From Novosphingobium aerophilum (lineage in GTDB: Bacteria > Pseudomonadota > Alphaproteobacteria > Sphingomonadales > Sphingomonadaceae): a DNA stretch of 64,000 nt. The notes under the pieces were generated by a model, which worked only from the letters and a program-made list of their open reading frames with translations, was not told where the DNA came from and did not search any database. The stretch is from assembly GCF_014230305.1 (NCBI RefSeq), contig NZ_JACLAU010000009.1, positions 49,110-113,109 of the forward strand, read 5' to 3'. Of the stretch, positions 35,655 through 43,294 are shown piece by piece. Position 1 is the first letter of the stretch; the number at the start of each line of letters is the position of its first letter. The translations under genes were made by a program, and so were the position numbers.

Positions 35655-37544
35655 TTACCGCACCTGGGCCTGGATGCTCAGCGTGAAGCCCGGCGGGGTG
35701 CCGGTCGAACCGGCCATGATCCCTTTGGGATTGAGGCAGACGAACCGCACCGCCGGATCGTAGGCGGCGACCGGGGTGTAGGTGCAGCCGGCAAAGCTGG
35801 TCGGGGCGGTCGCGGCGTTGGAGAAGCGGATGTCGGTGCCCGGGGTGAAGGTCAGCCCGCTGGCCGGCGACCCGTCGGTGAAGACCGGGCTGGCCGCCGT
35901 GCCGATGCTGAGCTGCGGCGGCACCGCATCGATCAGCCAGACCGCATTGGCATCCACCGCGCTCGGCCCGGTGTTGGTGACCGCGAAGGTGTAGCGGACC
36001 ACGGCCCCGGGGATCAGCTTGGGATTGGTCGTGCCGTTGACCGGATCGGAGACCGGTGCCGCATCCTTGGCGATGGTCAGGCGCGCATTGGCGGCGATCC
36101 GCGTGTTGGTGATCGTGCAGGTCACCACGTCGCCCATGGCCGGAGTGATCGTGCCGCCGACCGTGCCCGGCAGCGCCGTTGCCGACCCGGCGTTGGCATT
36201 GCTGCAGGCGAGCGCGGAAGTGTACTGGGTGAGCACGGTGGTGCCCGCCGCGGTCTCGTTGAAGCGATAGGTGTTGCCAGGGCTCGCCTGGAACTGCGGG
36301 GTGGTGCCGGTGGTCACGGTCGCCCCGGTGCCCGTCGTGGTCGCGCTGGCGACGACGCTGCCGCCCTGCTCGATCCTCATGACGAACTGGTCACCGGCAA
36401 ACTGCCGCCCCGAAGCGGCGAGCGCCTTGCCCAGGGTCAACTGCGGGAACGGGGTCTCGGTGAAGGTGCACTGCACCGCATCGCCGAATTGCAGTGCGGC
36501 AAAGCCATAGGACGTGGTCACCAGGCCGCTGGGCAGGCTGGTGCCCGATCCGGCGTTGCTGTTGGTGCAGGTCAGGGTCGTGCGATAGCGCGCCAGCGTG
36601 CTGGTGCTGCCCGCGGCCATGGTCTGGTTGACCGTGACCGGAACCGAGGCCGCGACGGACAGGGCGGCGGCCGCGAAGGGGCCCAGCCCGCTGCCCGAAC
36701 TCGTGCCCGAGGCCAGCACGGTCCCGCCCGATGTGGCATTGATCGAGAAGGTGAACTGGTCGGACGGATTGGCCCTCGTCCCGCTGATCTGGGTGTTGAG
36801 CCGGATCGAGGCGAAGCGCACGGCGAACATCGCCCCCTGCAGCCCGCCCCCGACGATCGTGGCGGTCACAGTGGTGGGCGTGGTCGACCCGGCGATATAG
36901 GCGCCGACCGTGCCGGGCACCCCGGTGGTGGTGAAGGTGGCCGTGCCGGCGCCGCTCACGGTCGGATAGGTCGCGCCGCTGATCGGCCCGATCTGGTCGA
37001 GCAGCACCCAGCCGCCACCGTTGCTCTGGAACGACAACGATTCGGTCTCGTTGCTCGATTCCGCGTCGCCCGCGACGAACATGTAGTTGGACACCGCCGC
37101 CACGCCGGCGGGCGGCGTGATCGTGATGCCGGTGAAGCTGACGGTGGTCGTCCCGGCGGACGACTGGTACAACGCGGGTCGCCCGGGAATCCCCAGAAAG
37201 GCCGTGTTGCCCACGGCGGCCCCGCCCCAGGTCGGGGTGGCCGACGCGAAGATGGCGGCGCCCGACACGCGCAGGACAAAGCTCATCACACTGCCGTCCT
37301 GCAGGGTCAGGGCATAGCTCTGCCCGCTGGCCGAACGGGCCTGGACATCGTTGTAGCCGGTGAAATCGATCCAGCAGTAGGTCTGCCAGTTGGATGGACC
37401 GGTGCTGCCCTGCGCCGTCGCGTAGCTGCAGTTGGCCGCCGAGGCCGTTCCCGTGCTCGCCAGGACAAGCAGAGGGCCGAGGAGCAGCCGCCAGCCGAAC
37501 CGCGCCAGCGCTCGTGCCAGCCATCGCCACATATTTACGTGCAT
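35655..37544 (-). CDS. exported repeat protein with prealbumin-like/DUF11 domains
   Basis: 629 residues from ATG 37544, preceded by CAGGT as a ribosome-binding site. ATG 37532 is an alternative. The signal peptide is LARFGWRLLLGPLLVLASTG ending near ASAAN. The N-terminal 190 residues form a beta-rich module (CSYATAQGSTGPSNWQTYCW, YMFVAGDAESSNETESLSFQ). Two related repeats follow, each with a disulfide-like pair: LTCTNSNAGSGTSLPS to VQCTFTETP and LACSNANAGSATALPG to VTCTITNTR. A DUF11 domain comes next (TIAKDAAPVSDPVNGTTNPK, IPGAVVRYTFAVTNTGPSAV) and the end is FTLSIQAQVR. The DPxNGTTNPK motif is shared with the protein at 29207. It is transcribed towards the giant gene, so it is a separate transcription unit of the same surface system. 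Confidence 0.78.
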   Translation of the reverse strand: MHVNMWRWLARALARFGWRLLLGPLLVLASTGTASAANCSYATAQGSTGPSNWQTYCWIDFTGYNDVQARSASGQSYALTLQDGSVMSFVLRVSGAAIFASATPTWGGAAVGNTAFLGIPGRPALYQSSAGTTTVSFTGITITPPAGVAAVSNYMFVAGDAESSNETESLSFQSNGGGWVLLDQIGPISGATYPTVSGAGTATFTTTGVPGTVGAYIAGSTTPTTVTATIVGGGLQGAMFAVRFASIRLNTQISGTRANPSDQFTFSINATSGGTVLASGTSSGSGLGPFAAAALSVAASVPVTVNQTMAAGSTSTLARYRTTLTCTNSNAGSGTSLPSGLVTTSYGFAALQFGDAVQCTFTETPFPQLTLGKALAASGRQFAGDQFVMRIEQGGSVVASATTTGTGATVTTGTTPQFQASPGNTYRFNETAAGTTVLTQYTSALACSNANAGSATALPGTVGGTITPAMGDVVTCTITNTRIAANARLTIAKDAAPVSDPVNGTTNPKLIPGAVVRYTFAVTNTGPSAVDANAVWLIDAVPPQLSIGTAASPVFTDGSPASGLTFTPGTDIRFSNAATAPTSFAGCTYTPVAAYDPAVRFVCLNPKGIMAGSTGTPPGFTLSIQAQVR

Positions 37545-37550
37545 ATACGT
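37534..37550. promoter_or_regulatory. paired TACGT motif at the start of the opposing surface-protein gene
   Basis: TTTACGTGCATATACGT overlaps the ATG chosen at 37544 and has two ACGT half-sites ten bases apart. It is similar to the motif upstream of the DUF11 cluster at 27612-27622. If it is an operator, it would act at or just inside the start codon. Confidence 0.28.
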
Positions 37551-37775
37551 GGACCTGCCAAGAAATGGCCCCCCAGGCAAGCCCGCGACCGGCCGACGCG
37601 CCGGACTGCGGCGGCCCACATTGCCAAACCGTAACCCTTCGATCACGCTGGGGCAGCCCGGCATCGGCCATACCGGGCAGCGACGGTTCGGCGTTCTGTC
37701 GCGCACCAGCCCCGGCGCGGCAGGGCCCGGCCGTCACCCCGGCACCGCCCCTCAGCCAGCAGCAGGAACCTGACC

Positions 37776-40700
37776 TTGACGCGTCCGGTCTTCTTCGACC
37801 CGTCCGGTCGCCGTCGGCGCCGGGCCCGGCACACGCTGTTCGCGGTCCTCGCGCTGCTCGTCGTCGGTTGCGCGGTCTTTGCCAGCACCGTGCTGGAGGT
37901 GCCCACGCCGTTGCCCCTCCCCATCGGGTACGAGCGCATGAGCGCGCTGCCGTTCCGCGCCCAGGTGAGCCGGATCAAGCACCGCGTCGGCCAGTTGCTC
38001 CCCCACGCCGTGGCGTCCACCCAGACCACGGGACGTCCGCTGACGGTGGGGTTCTACGCCAGTTGGAGCGATGACAGCGCACCGTCCCTGCAACGCCATG
38101 TCGAACAGCTCGACTGGGTGGCCCCCACGCTGCTGGACCTGGCGCCTGATGGCACCCTGCTGGTCCATGACGATCCGACCCTGCGCCGCGTGGTCAGCGG
38201 CTCGCTCCATCGCCCGCTGATCGTCCCGGTGCTGCAGAACGCCCGGGATGGGGCATGGGATGGCGCAGGCACGGCCCGCCTGCTGCGCGACCCCGCGCGG
38301 CGTCGGCGCCTGGAGGAGGCGATTGCCCGCCAGTTGACCGCCAGCGGCGATGCCGGGATCATGTTCGATCTGGAGAACCTGCCTGCCCCGGCCCTGCCCG
38401 ATCTGGTCCGGCTGGTCGAGGACACCCACCATCGCCTGGCCCCGCTGGGCAAGCTGGTGACGGTCACCCTGCCGGTGGACGATCCGCACTGGCCGGTCCG
38501 CGCCCTGGCCCGCGCCGCCGACAAGGTGGTGCTGATGGCCTATGACGAGCATTGGCAGGGGGGAGAGCCCGGCCCGATCGCCTCGGACAACTGGTTCGCC
38601 CGGCGGGTGGAAGCGCGCCTCGCCGGGATTCCGGCCGACCGGGTGATCGTCGCTCTGGGCAACTATGCCTACGACTGGCACGGGGGGCATGCCGATGCGA
38701 TGACCGTCGAGGAGGCCTGGCTGGCGGCGCGGGACAGCGAGACCAGCCCGGCCTTCGTCCCGGCGATCGGCAACGCGGGCTTCTCCTATGCCGATGGCTC
38801 CGAGCGGCACGATGTCTGGATGCTCGACGCCGCATCGAGCTGGAACGAGCTGAAGGTGCTGAAACGCCTGGGGATCGGCAATGTCGCGTTGTGGCGGCTC
38901 GGTGCCGAGGACCCCGGCTTCTGGCCGACCCTGGCCGCCTGGCGGCACGGCTTGGGCCATCCCGCGATCAGCCGGATCCGCCAGCAGCAGACGGTCGACG
39001 TCGAGGGTAATGGCGAGATCCTGCGCGTCGCCGCCGAGCCTCGCCCCGGCAACCGCACCGTGACTTACGATCCGCGCACCGACCGGGTGGCGGACGAACG
39101 CTTCACCGCCCTGCCCACCCCCTTCGAGGTGCAACGCACCGGGGCTCGCCCGCGGCTGGTGGCGCTGACCTTCGACGATGGACCGGATCCGACCTGGACC
39201 CCGAAGATCCTCGACGTGCTGGAACGCTACCACGTTCCGGCGACGTTCTTCGTGGTGGGCGAGAACGGGGTGGCGCAACGCTCGCTGCTGCGCCGGATCG
39301 TCGATGACGGCGACGAGCTGGGCAACCATTCCTACACGCATCCCAACATGGCCGACGAGGCGGACAGCGGGATCGGGCTGGAACTCAACGCCACGCAGCG
39401 ACTGATCGAGGCCTATACCGGCCGTTCGACCCGGCTGTTCCGCGCGCCCTACTTCGGGGACGCCGAACCGACCACGGCCGACGAGCTGCAGCCCGCGTTG
39501 ATCGCCCAGCAGCACGGCTACACCGTGGTCGGCCTGCATGTCGATCCGGACGACTGGCAGCGCCCCGGGGTGGATGCCATCGTCGACCGGACCATTGCCG
39601 CGGTGGAACATCCGGCACCCGATCGCTCGGGCAATGTGGTGCTGCTGCACGACGGCGGCGGCGATCGCGCCCAGACCGTGGCCGCCCTGCCGCGCATCAT
39701 CGAGCGGCTGGAGCGCGACGGTTACCGGCTGGTCCCGGTCTCGACCCTGGCCGGGCTCGACCATGATACGGTGATGCCGCGGGTGGAAGGTCTGGACCTG
39801 GCCGCGGTGCGCGCCGACGTTTTCCTGTTCCTCGCCATCGGGGCGGGCGTGACCGGGCTCAACTGGATGTTCTTCTTTGCCATCGCCCTGGGGCTGGCCC
39901 GGGCCCTGCTGCTGACCGGGCTGGCCATGCTGCCCCAGCGCCACCGCTCGGCCCCGCCCGACGCCTCCTATCAGCCGACGGTCACGGTGATCATCCCGGC
40001 CTACAACGAGGAGCGCGTGATCGAAGCTTCGGTGCGCCGCGTTCTGGAGAGCGATTATCCCGACCTGGAGATCATCGTAGCCGATGATGGCTCGCGCGAT
40101 CGCACCAGCGCGATCGTGTCCGCCGCCTTCGGGCACGAACCGCGGGTCCGCCTGCTGACCCTGGTCAACGGCGGCAAGGCCGCGGCGCTCAACCGGGCCC
40201 TGGCCGTGGCCTCGGGCGAGATCATCGTCGCGCTCGATGCCGATACCCATTTCGAGCGGGCCTGCATCGCCCGCCTGGTGCGCTGGTTCGCCGATCCCGG
40301 GATCGGGGCGGTCGCGGGCAATGCCAAGGTGGGCAACCGGGTCAACCTGGTGACCCGCTGGCAGGCGGTCGAATATGTCACGGCCCAGAACATCGAACGG
40401 CGGGCCCTCGCCCGGTTCGACGCGATCATGGTCGTGCCCGGCGCGGTCGGGGCCTGGCGGCGGACCGCGCTCGATGCGGTGGGCGGCTATCCCGAGGATA
40501 CCCTGGCCGAGGACCAGGACCTGACCATCGCGGTCCAGCGCCGGGGCTGGCGGATCGCCCATGACGAGCAGGCCGTGGCCTGGACCGAAGCGCCGGAGAG
40601 CTTCGCCGCGCTGGCCAAGCAGCGCTTCCGCTGGTCCTACGGCACCCTGCAGTGCCTGTGGAAGCACCGCGCCATCCTGGCTCGCGGCAAGCCCGGCGGC

Positions 40701-41183
40701 CTTGCCTTCGTCGGCATGCCGCAAGCCTGGCTGTTCCAGATCGCCTTTGCCGTGGTCTCGCCACTGATCGACCTGGCCCTGGCCGTGTCGATCGGCGGAA
40801 CGACGATCCGGGTGCTCCAGCACGGTTGGGTCCAGACGCAGACCGACGTGCTGCGCATGGGCTTCTACTGGGCGGCCTTCACCCTGATCGACCTGCTGTG
40901 CGGCTGGGTCGCCTACCGGCTCGACGTGCGCGGGGAACGGCTGCGACCGCTGCTGCTGCTGGCCCAGCGCTTCGTCTATCGCCAGGTGATGTACACCGTG
41001 GTGATCCGTGCGGTCGGCGCGGCCTGGGCCGGGGTCGGGATCGGCTGGGGCAAGCTGGAGCGCAGCGGACGGGTCTCCAGCCCGGGCGGAGAGGCTGGCC
41101 CCGCCACGCCGGTCTCAGGCCCGCGGCAGGCGCAGCCGGGCGATCAGACCCCGCCCCCGGCCCGGCCCGGCATCCTGGCCTGA
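37776..41183 (+). CDS. three-domain envelope protein: GH18-like, polysaccharide deacetylase and GT2 glycosyltransferase
   Basis: 1135 residues. TTG 37776 has AGGAA at 37764-37768 with 7-base spacing. One N-terminal helix (LFAVLALLVVGCAVFAST) is followed by a periplasmic GH18-like domain (about 85-400; LTVGFYASW, DAGIMFDLENLPAP with the catalytic Glu region, KVVLMAYDEHW). A NodB-type polysaccharide deacetylase domain follows (about 455-645; LVALTFDDGPDPTWTPKIL, GNHSYTHPNM, LFRAPYFG, VVLLHDGGG). After two helices comes a GT2 domain (about 733-960; VTVIIPAYNEE, VADDGSRDRT, ALDADTHFE, EDQDLTIAV, QRFRWSYGTLQ), then C-terminal membrane helices. The GT2 part is PgaC/NodC-like. The fusion could polymerise, export and deacetylate an N-acetylhexosamine polysaccharide. 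The 3' end overlaps the opposing kinase gene by 69 bases. Confidence 0.92.
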   Translation: MTRPVFFDPSGRRRRRARHTLFAVLALLVVGCAVFASTVLEVPTPLPLPIGYERMSALPFRAQVSRIKHRVGQLLPHAVASTQTTGRPLTVGFYASWSDDSAPSLQRHVEQLDWVAPTLLDLAPDGTLLVHDDPTLRRVVSGSLHRPLIVPVLQNARDGAWDGAGTARLLRDPARRRRLEEAIARQLTASGDAGIMFDLENLPAPALPDLVRLVEDTHHRLAPLGKLVTVTLPVDDPHWPVRALARAADKVVLMAYDEHWQGGEPGPIASDNWFARRVEARLAGIPADRVIVALGNYAYDWHGGHADAMTVEEAWLAARDSETSPAFVPAIGNAGFSYADGSERHDVWMLDAASSWNELKVLKRLGIGNVALWRLGAEDPGFWPTLAAWRHGLGHPAISRIRQQQTVDVEGNGEILRVAAEPRPGNRTVTYDPRTDRVADERFTALPTPFEVQRTGARPRLVALTFDDGPDPTWTPKILDVLERYHVPATFFVVGENGVAQRSLLRRIVDDGDELGNHSYTHPNMADEADSGIGLELNATQRLIEAYTGRSTRLFRAPYFGDAEPTTADELQPALIAQQHGYTVVGLHVDPDDWQRPGVDAIVDRTIAAVEHPAPDRSGNVVLLHDGGGDRAQTVAALPRIIERLERDGYRLVPVSTLAGLDHDTVMPRVEGLDLAAVRADVFLFLAIGAGVTGLNWMFFFAIALGLARALLLTGLAMLPQRHRSAPPDASYQPTVTVIIPAYNEERVIEASVRRVLESDYPDLEIIVADDGSRDRTSAIVSAAFGHEPRVRLLTLVNGGKAAALNRALAVASGEIIVALDADTHFERACIARLVRWFADPGIGAVAGNAKVGNRVNLVTRWQAVEYVTAQNIERRALARFDAIMVVPGAVGAWRRTALDAVGGYPEDTLAEDQDLTIAVQRRGWRIAHDEQAVAWTEAPESFAALAKQRFRWSYGTLQCLWKHRAILARGKPGGLAFVGMPQAWLFQIAFAVVSPLIDLALAVSIGGTTIRVLQHGWVQTQTDVLRMGFYWAAFTLIDLLCGWVAYRLDVRGERLRPLLLLAQRFVYRQVMYTVVIRAVGAAWAGVGIGWGKLERSGRVSSPGGEAGPATPVSGPRQAQPGDQTPPPARPGILA

Positions 41184-42482
41184 CGCCAGCTCGAACGTGC
41201 CGCCGTGCAACCGGGCGATGGCCGCCACGGTGGCCAGCCCCAGCCCGGCCCCGGGACGGGTCCGGGCATTGTCGAGCCGGGTGAAGCGCACCATCGCCCG
41301 CTCGCGGTCCGCATCGGCGATGCCGGGGCCATCGTCCTCCACCTCGAGCAGCACCATGCCGTCATCGATCACGGTCCGCACGGCAATGGCCGTTCCGCCG
41401 TACTTCAGGGCATTGTCGATCAGGTTGGCCAGCGCCCGCGACAGCAGCTCGCGATCGCCCAGGATCATGGCGGCCTGGCCGCTCGCCGCCAGGGTCACCC
41501 CGCTCTGCTCGGCCAGTGGTTCGTAGAGTTCGGCGAGGTCGGTGACCAGGTCCAGCAGGTCGAGCTGTTGCCGGCGATCCGGCATGGCTCCCGATTCCAG
41601 CCGCGCCAGCTCCAGCGCGGCGGCCAGCATGGCCTCGAGCACCTCGGCATCGGACTGGGCGAGCTGGAGCGCCTCGGCGGCGGCCCGCTCGGTCAAGCTC
41701 GCCTGGGCGGTCTCGATCGCGGCGCGCAACCGCGCAACGGGCGAGCGCAGGTCATGCGCCAGTCCGCCCGCCACCGATTGCAGCTCGCTGACCAGTTGGT
41801 CGATCCGTTCGGCCATCAGGTTGATCTGGTTGCCGAGGTGATCGAAGCCGTCGCCGAAGCCGCTGCCCTCCACCCGCGCCGAGAAGTTGCCCGCGGCCAG
41901 GGCTTCGGCGGTCTCGGCGATGGCATGGGCCCGGCGGCTGACCACCAGGCCGGTCAGCAGCGCGCCGGCCAGGGCGAGCAGCGCGGTCAGGACCACCACC
42001 AGGGCCAGCGCCTCGGCAAAGGCCAGATCGAAGCGCCGGTCGGGCGTGGTCAGGGTGCCGACCACCAGGTGGGTGCCATCGGCCAGGTCCGAAGCCAGGG
42101 CCAGCGCCTCGGACGGGGGACCACCGCTGGCGTGGAAGGCCCTGACGCGCACCGGCCGCTCGCTTGCCGCCACTTTCGGGACCTCGGCCAGATGGCTCAG
42201 CACGGGTGCGCCATGGCCCGAGACGGCCACGAAGATCAGCGGTTCGGCCGCGCTTCCGCGTCGTTCGGCCACGAAGGCGGCCAGTTCACGGTAGCCACCG
42301 TCGTAATAGGCCGACAGCAGATCGTTGCGCAGGTCGACGATCTGCCGCGTGCGGTCGGAGTTGATCACCTGCAGCATCTTGGCACGAAGCAGCACGATTG
42401 CCGCCCCGCCCGAGATCACCTGCAGCACGAAGATCGCGGCGATCAGCCGCGCCACGGTCGACGAGGCCAGGCGGCGCAGCAT
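41115..42482 (-). CDS. sensor histidine kinase of a two-component pair
   Basis: 455 residues starting MLRRLASSTVARLIAAIFVL. Two membrane helices (about 10-32 and 160-182) flank a periplasmic sensor of about 125 residues. A HAMP domain follows (SRRAHAIAETAEALAAGNFS). His243 lies in VAGGLAHDLRSPVARLR, the N-box is SRALANLIDNALKYGG, G1 is VEDDGPGIA, and G2 is GAGLGLATVAAIARLHGG. It lies downstream of its response regulator gene with a 12-base gap. The sensor domain gives no ligand clue. Convergent overlap with the GT2 fusion gene could couple their expression by antisense transcription. Confidence 0.92.
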   Translation of the reverse strand: MLRRLASSTVARLIAAIFVLQVISGGAAIVLLRAKMLQVINSDRTRQIVDLRNDLLSAYYDGGYRELAAFVAERRGSAAEPLIFVAVSGHGAPVLSHLAEVPKVAASERPVRVRAFHASGGPPSEALALASDLADGTHLVVGTLTTPDRRFDLAFAEALALVVVLTALLALAGALLTGLVVSRRAHAIAETAEALAAGNFSARVEGSGFGDGFDHLGNQINLMAERIDQLVSELQSVAGGLAHDLRSPVARLRAAIETAQASLTERAAAEALQLAQSDAEVLEAMLAAALELARLESGAMPDRRQQLDLLDLVTDLAELYEPLAEQSGVTLAASGQAAMILGDRELLSRALANLIDNALKYGGTAIAVRTVIDDGMVLLEVEDDGPGIADADRERAMVRFTRLDNARTRPGAGLGLATVAAIARLHGGTFELASGQDAGPGRGRGLIARLRLPRA

Positions 42483-42494
42483 CGCCCGGCCCGG

Positions 42495-43184
42495 CTATTC
42501 GGCCGAAATCATGTAACCGGCCCCGCGCACGGTGCGCAGCAGGGCCACCACTTCGCCGTCGTCGATCTTGCGGCGCAGGCGGCTGACATGGACATCGATG
42601 ACATTGGTCCCGGGATCGAAGTGATAGTCCCACACCGCCTCGAGCAGCATGGTGCGGGTCACCACCTCGCCGGCATGGAGCAGCAGGTATTCCAGCAGCC
42701 GGAACTCGCGCGGCTGCATCGGGATCTTGCGCGACCCGCGGCGGACCTGGCGGGTCAGGCGGTCCAGCTCGAGATCGGCGCAGCGCAGGACCGAAACCTG
42801 GGTCTGCGCCGCCCCGCCCTTGTCGCGTCGCAGAAGGGCCTGGACCCGCGCCAGCAGCTCGGCGAAGGAGAACGGCTTGCCCAGATAATCGTCCGCCCCG
42901 GCGGTCAGTCCCTCGATGCGGTCATTGGTGTCGGCCAGCGCCGACAGGACGATCACCGGCGTGCCGACCCCGGCCGCGCGCATCGCCTTCAGCACGGCCA
43001 TGCCGTCCATGCCGGGCAACATCCGGTCCAGGATGACCACGTCATGCTGCGCCTCGGTCGCCAGGAACAGGCCGTCCCGCCCGGTCGCCGCACGGTCGAC
43101 CGTGAAGTTCTGTTCGATCAACCCGCGCGAGATATACTCGGCCAGCCGGTCATCGTCCTCCACCACCAGTACCCGTCCGGACAT
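42495..43184 (-). CDS. OmpR-family response regulator
   Basis: 229 residues starting MSGRVLVVEDDDRLAEYISR. Receiver domain with Asp10-12, phospho-acceptor Asp53 in VVILDRMLPGMDG, Ser in IVLSALADTNDR, and Lys103 in DYLGKPFSFAELLAR. The winged-helix domain (about 130-228) has MQPREFRLLEYLL, HFDPGTNVIDVHVSRLRRKI and RTVRGAGYMI. It is first in a two-gene operon with the histidine kinase at 41115. The DRMLPGMDG and NVIDVHVSRLR motifs are of the QseB/CopR-like class. Target genes are unknown. Confidence 0.94.
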   Translation of the reverse strand: MSGRVLVVEDDDRLAEYISRGLIEQNFTVDRAATGRDGLFLATEAQHDVVILDRMLPGMDGMAVLKAMRAAGVGTPVIVLSALADTNDRIEGLTAGADDYLGKPFSFAELLARVQALLRRDKGGAAQTQVSVLRCADLELDRLTRQVRRGSRKIPMQPREFRLLEYLLLHAGEVVTRTMLLEAVWDYHFDPGTNVIDVHVSRLRRKIDDGEVVALLRTVRGAGYMISAE

Positions 43185-43294
43185 GGCTTCTCCTCGCTTG
43201 GCCTGCCCATGCTAAGGCGAATGCGGCCCGGCGGAAAGGCTCTGCTCAGGCAGGCCCCGTTCCGCCGCGCCGGTTCGCCGCCGCGTGGCCTGCC

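Noticed and set aside
37776..41183. Naming the GT2 fusion as cellulose or hyaluronan synthase
   Set aside because: GT2 motifs alone do not fix the polymer. The deacetylase and GH18-like domains point to an N-acetylhexosamine polymer instead.
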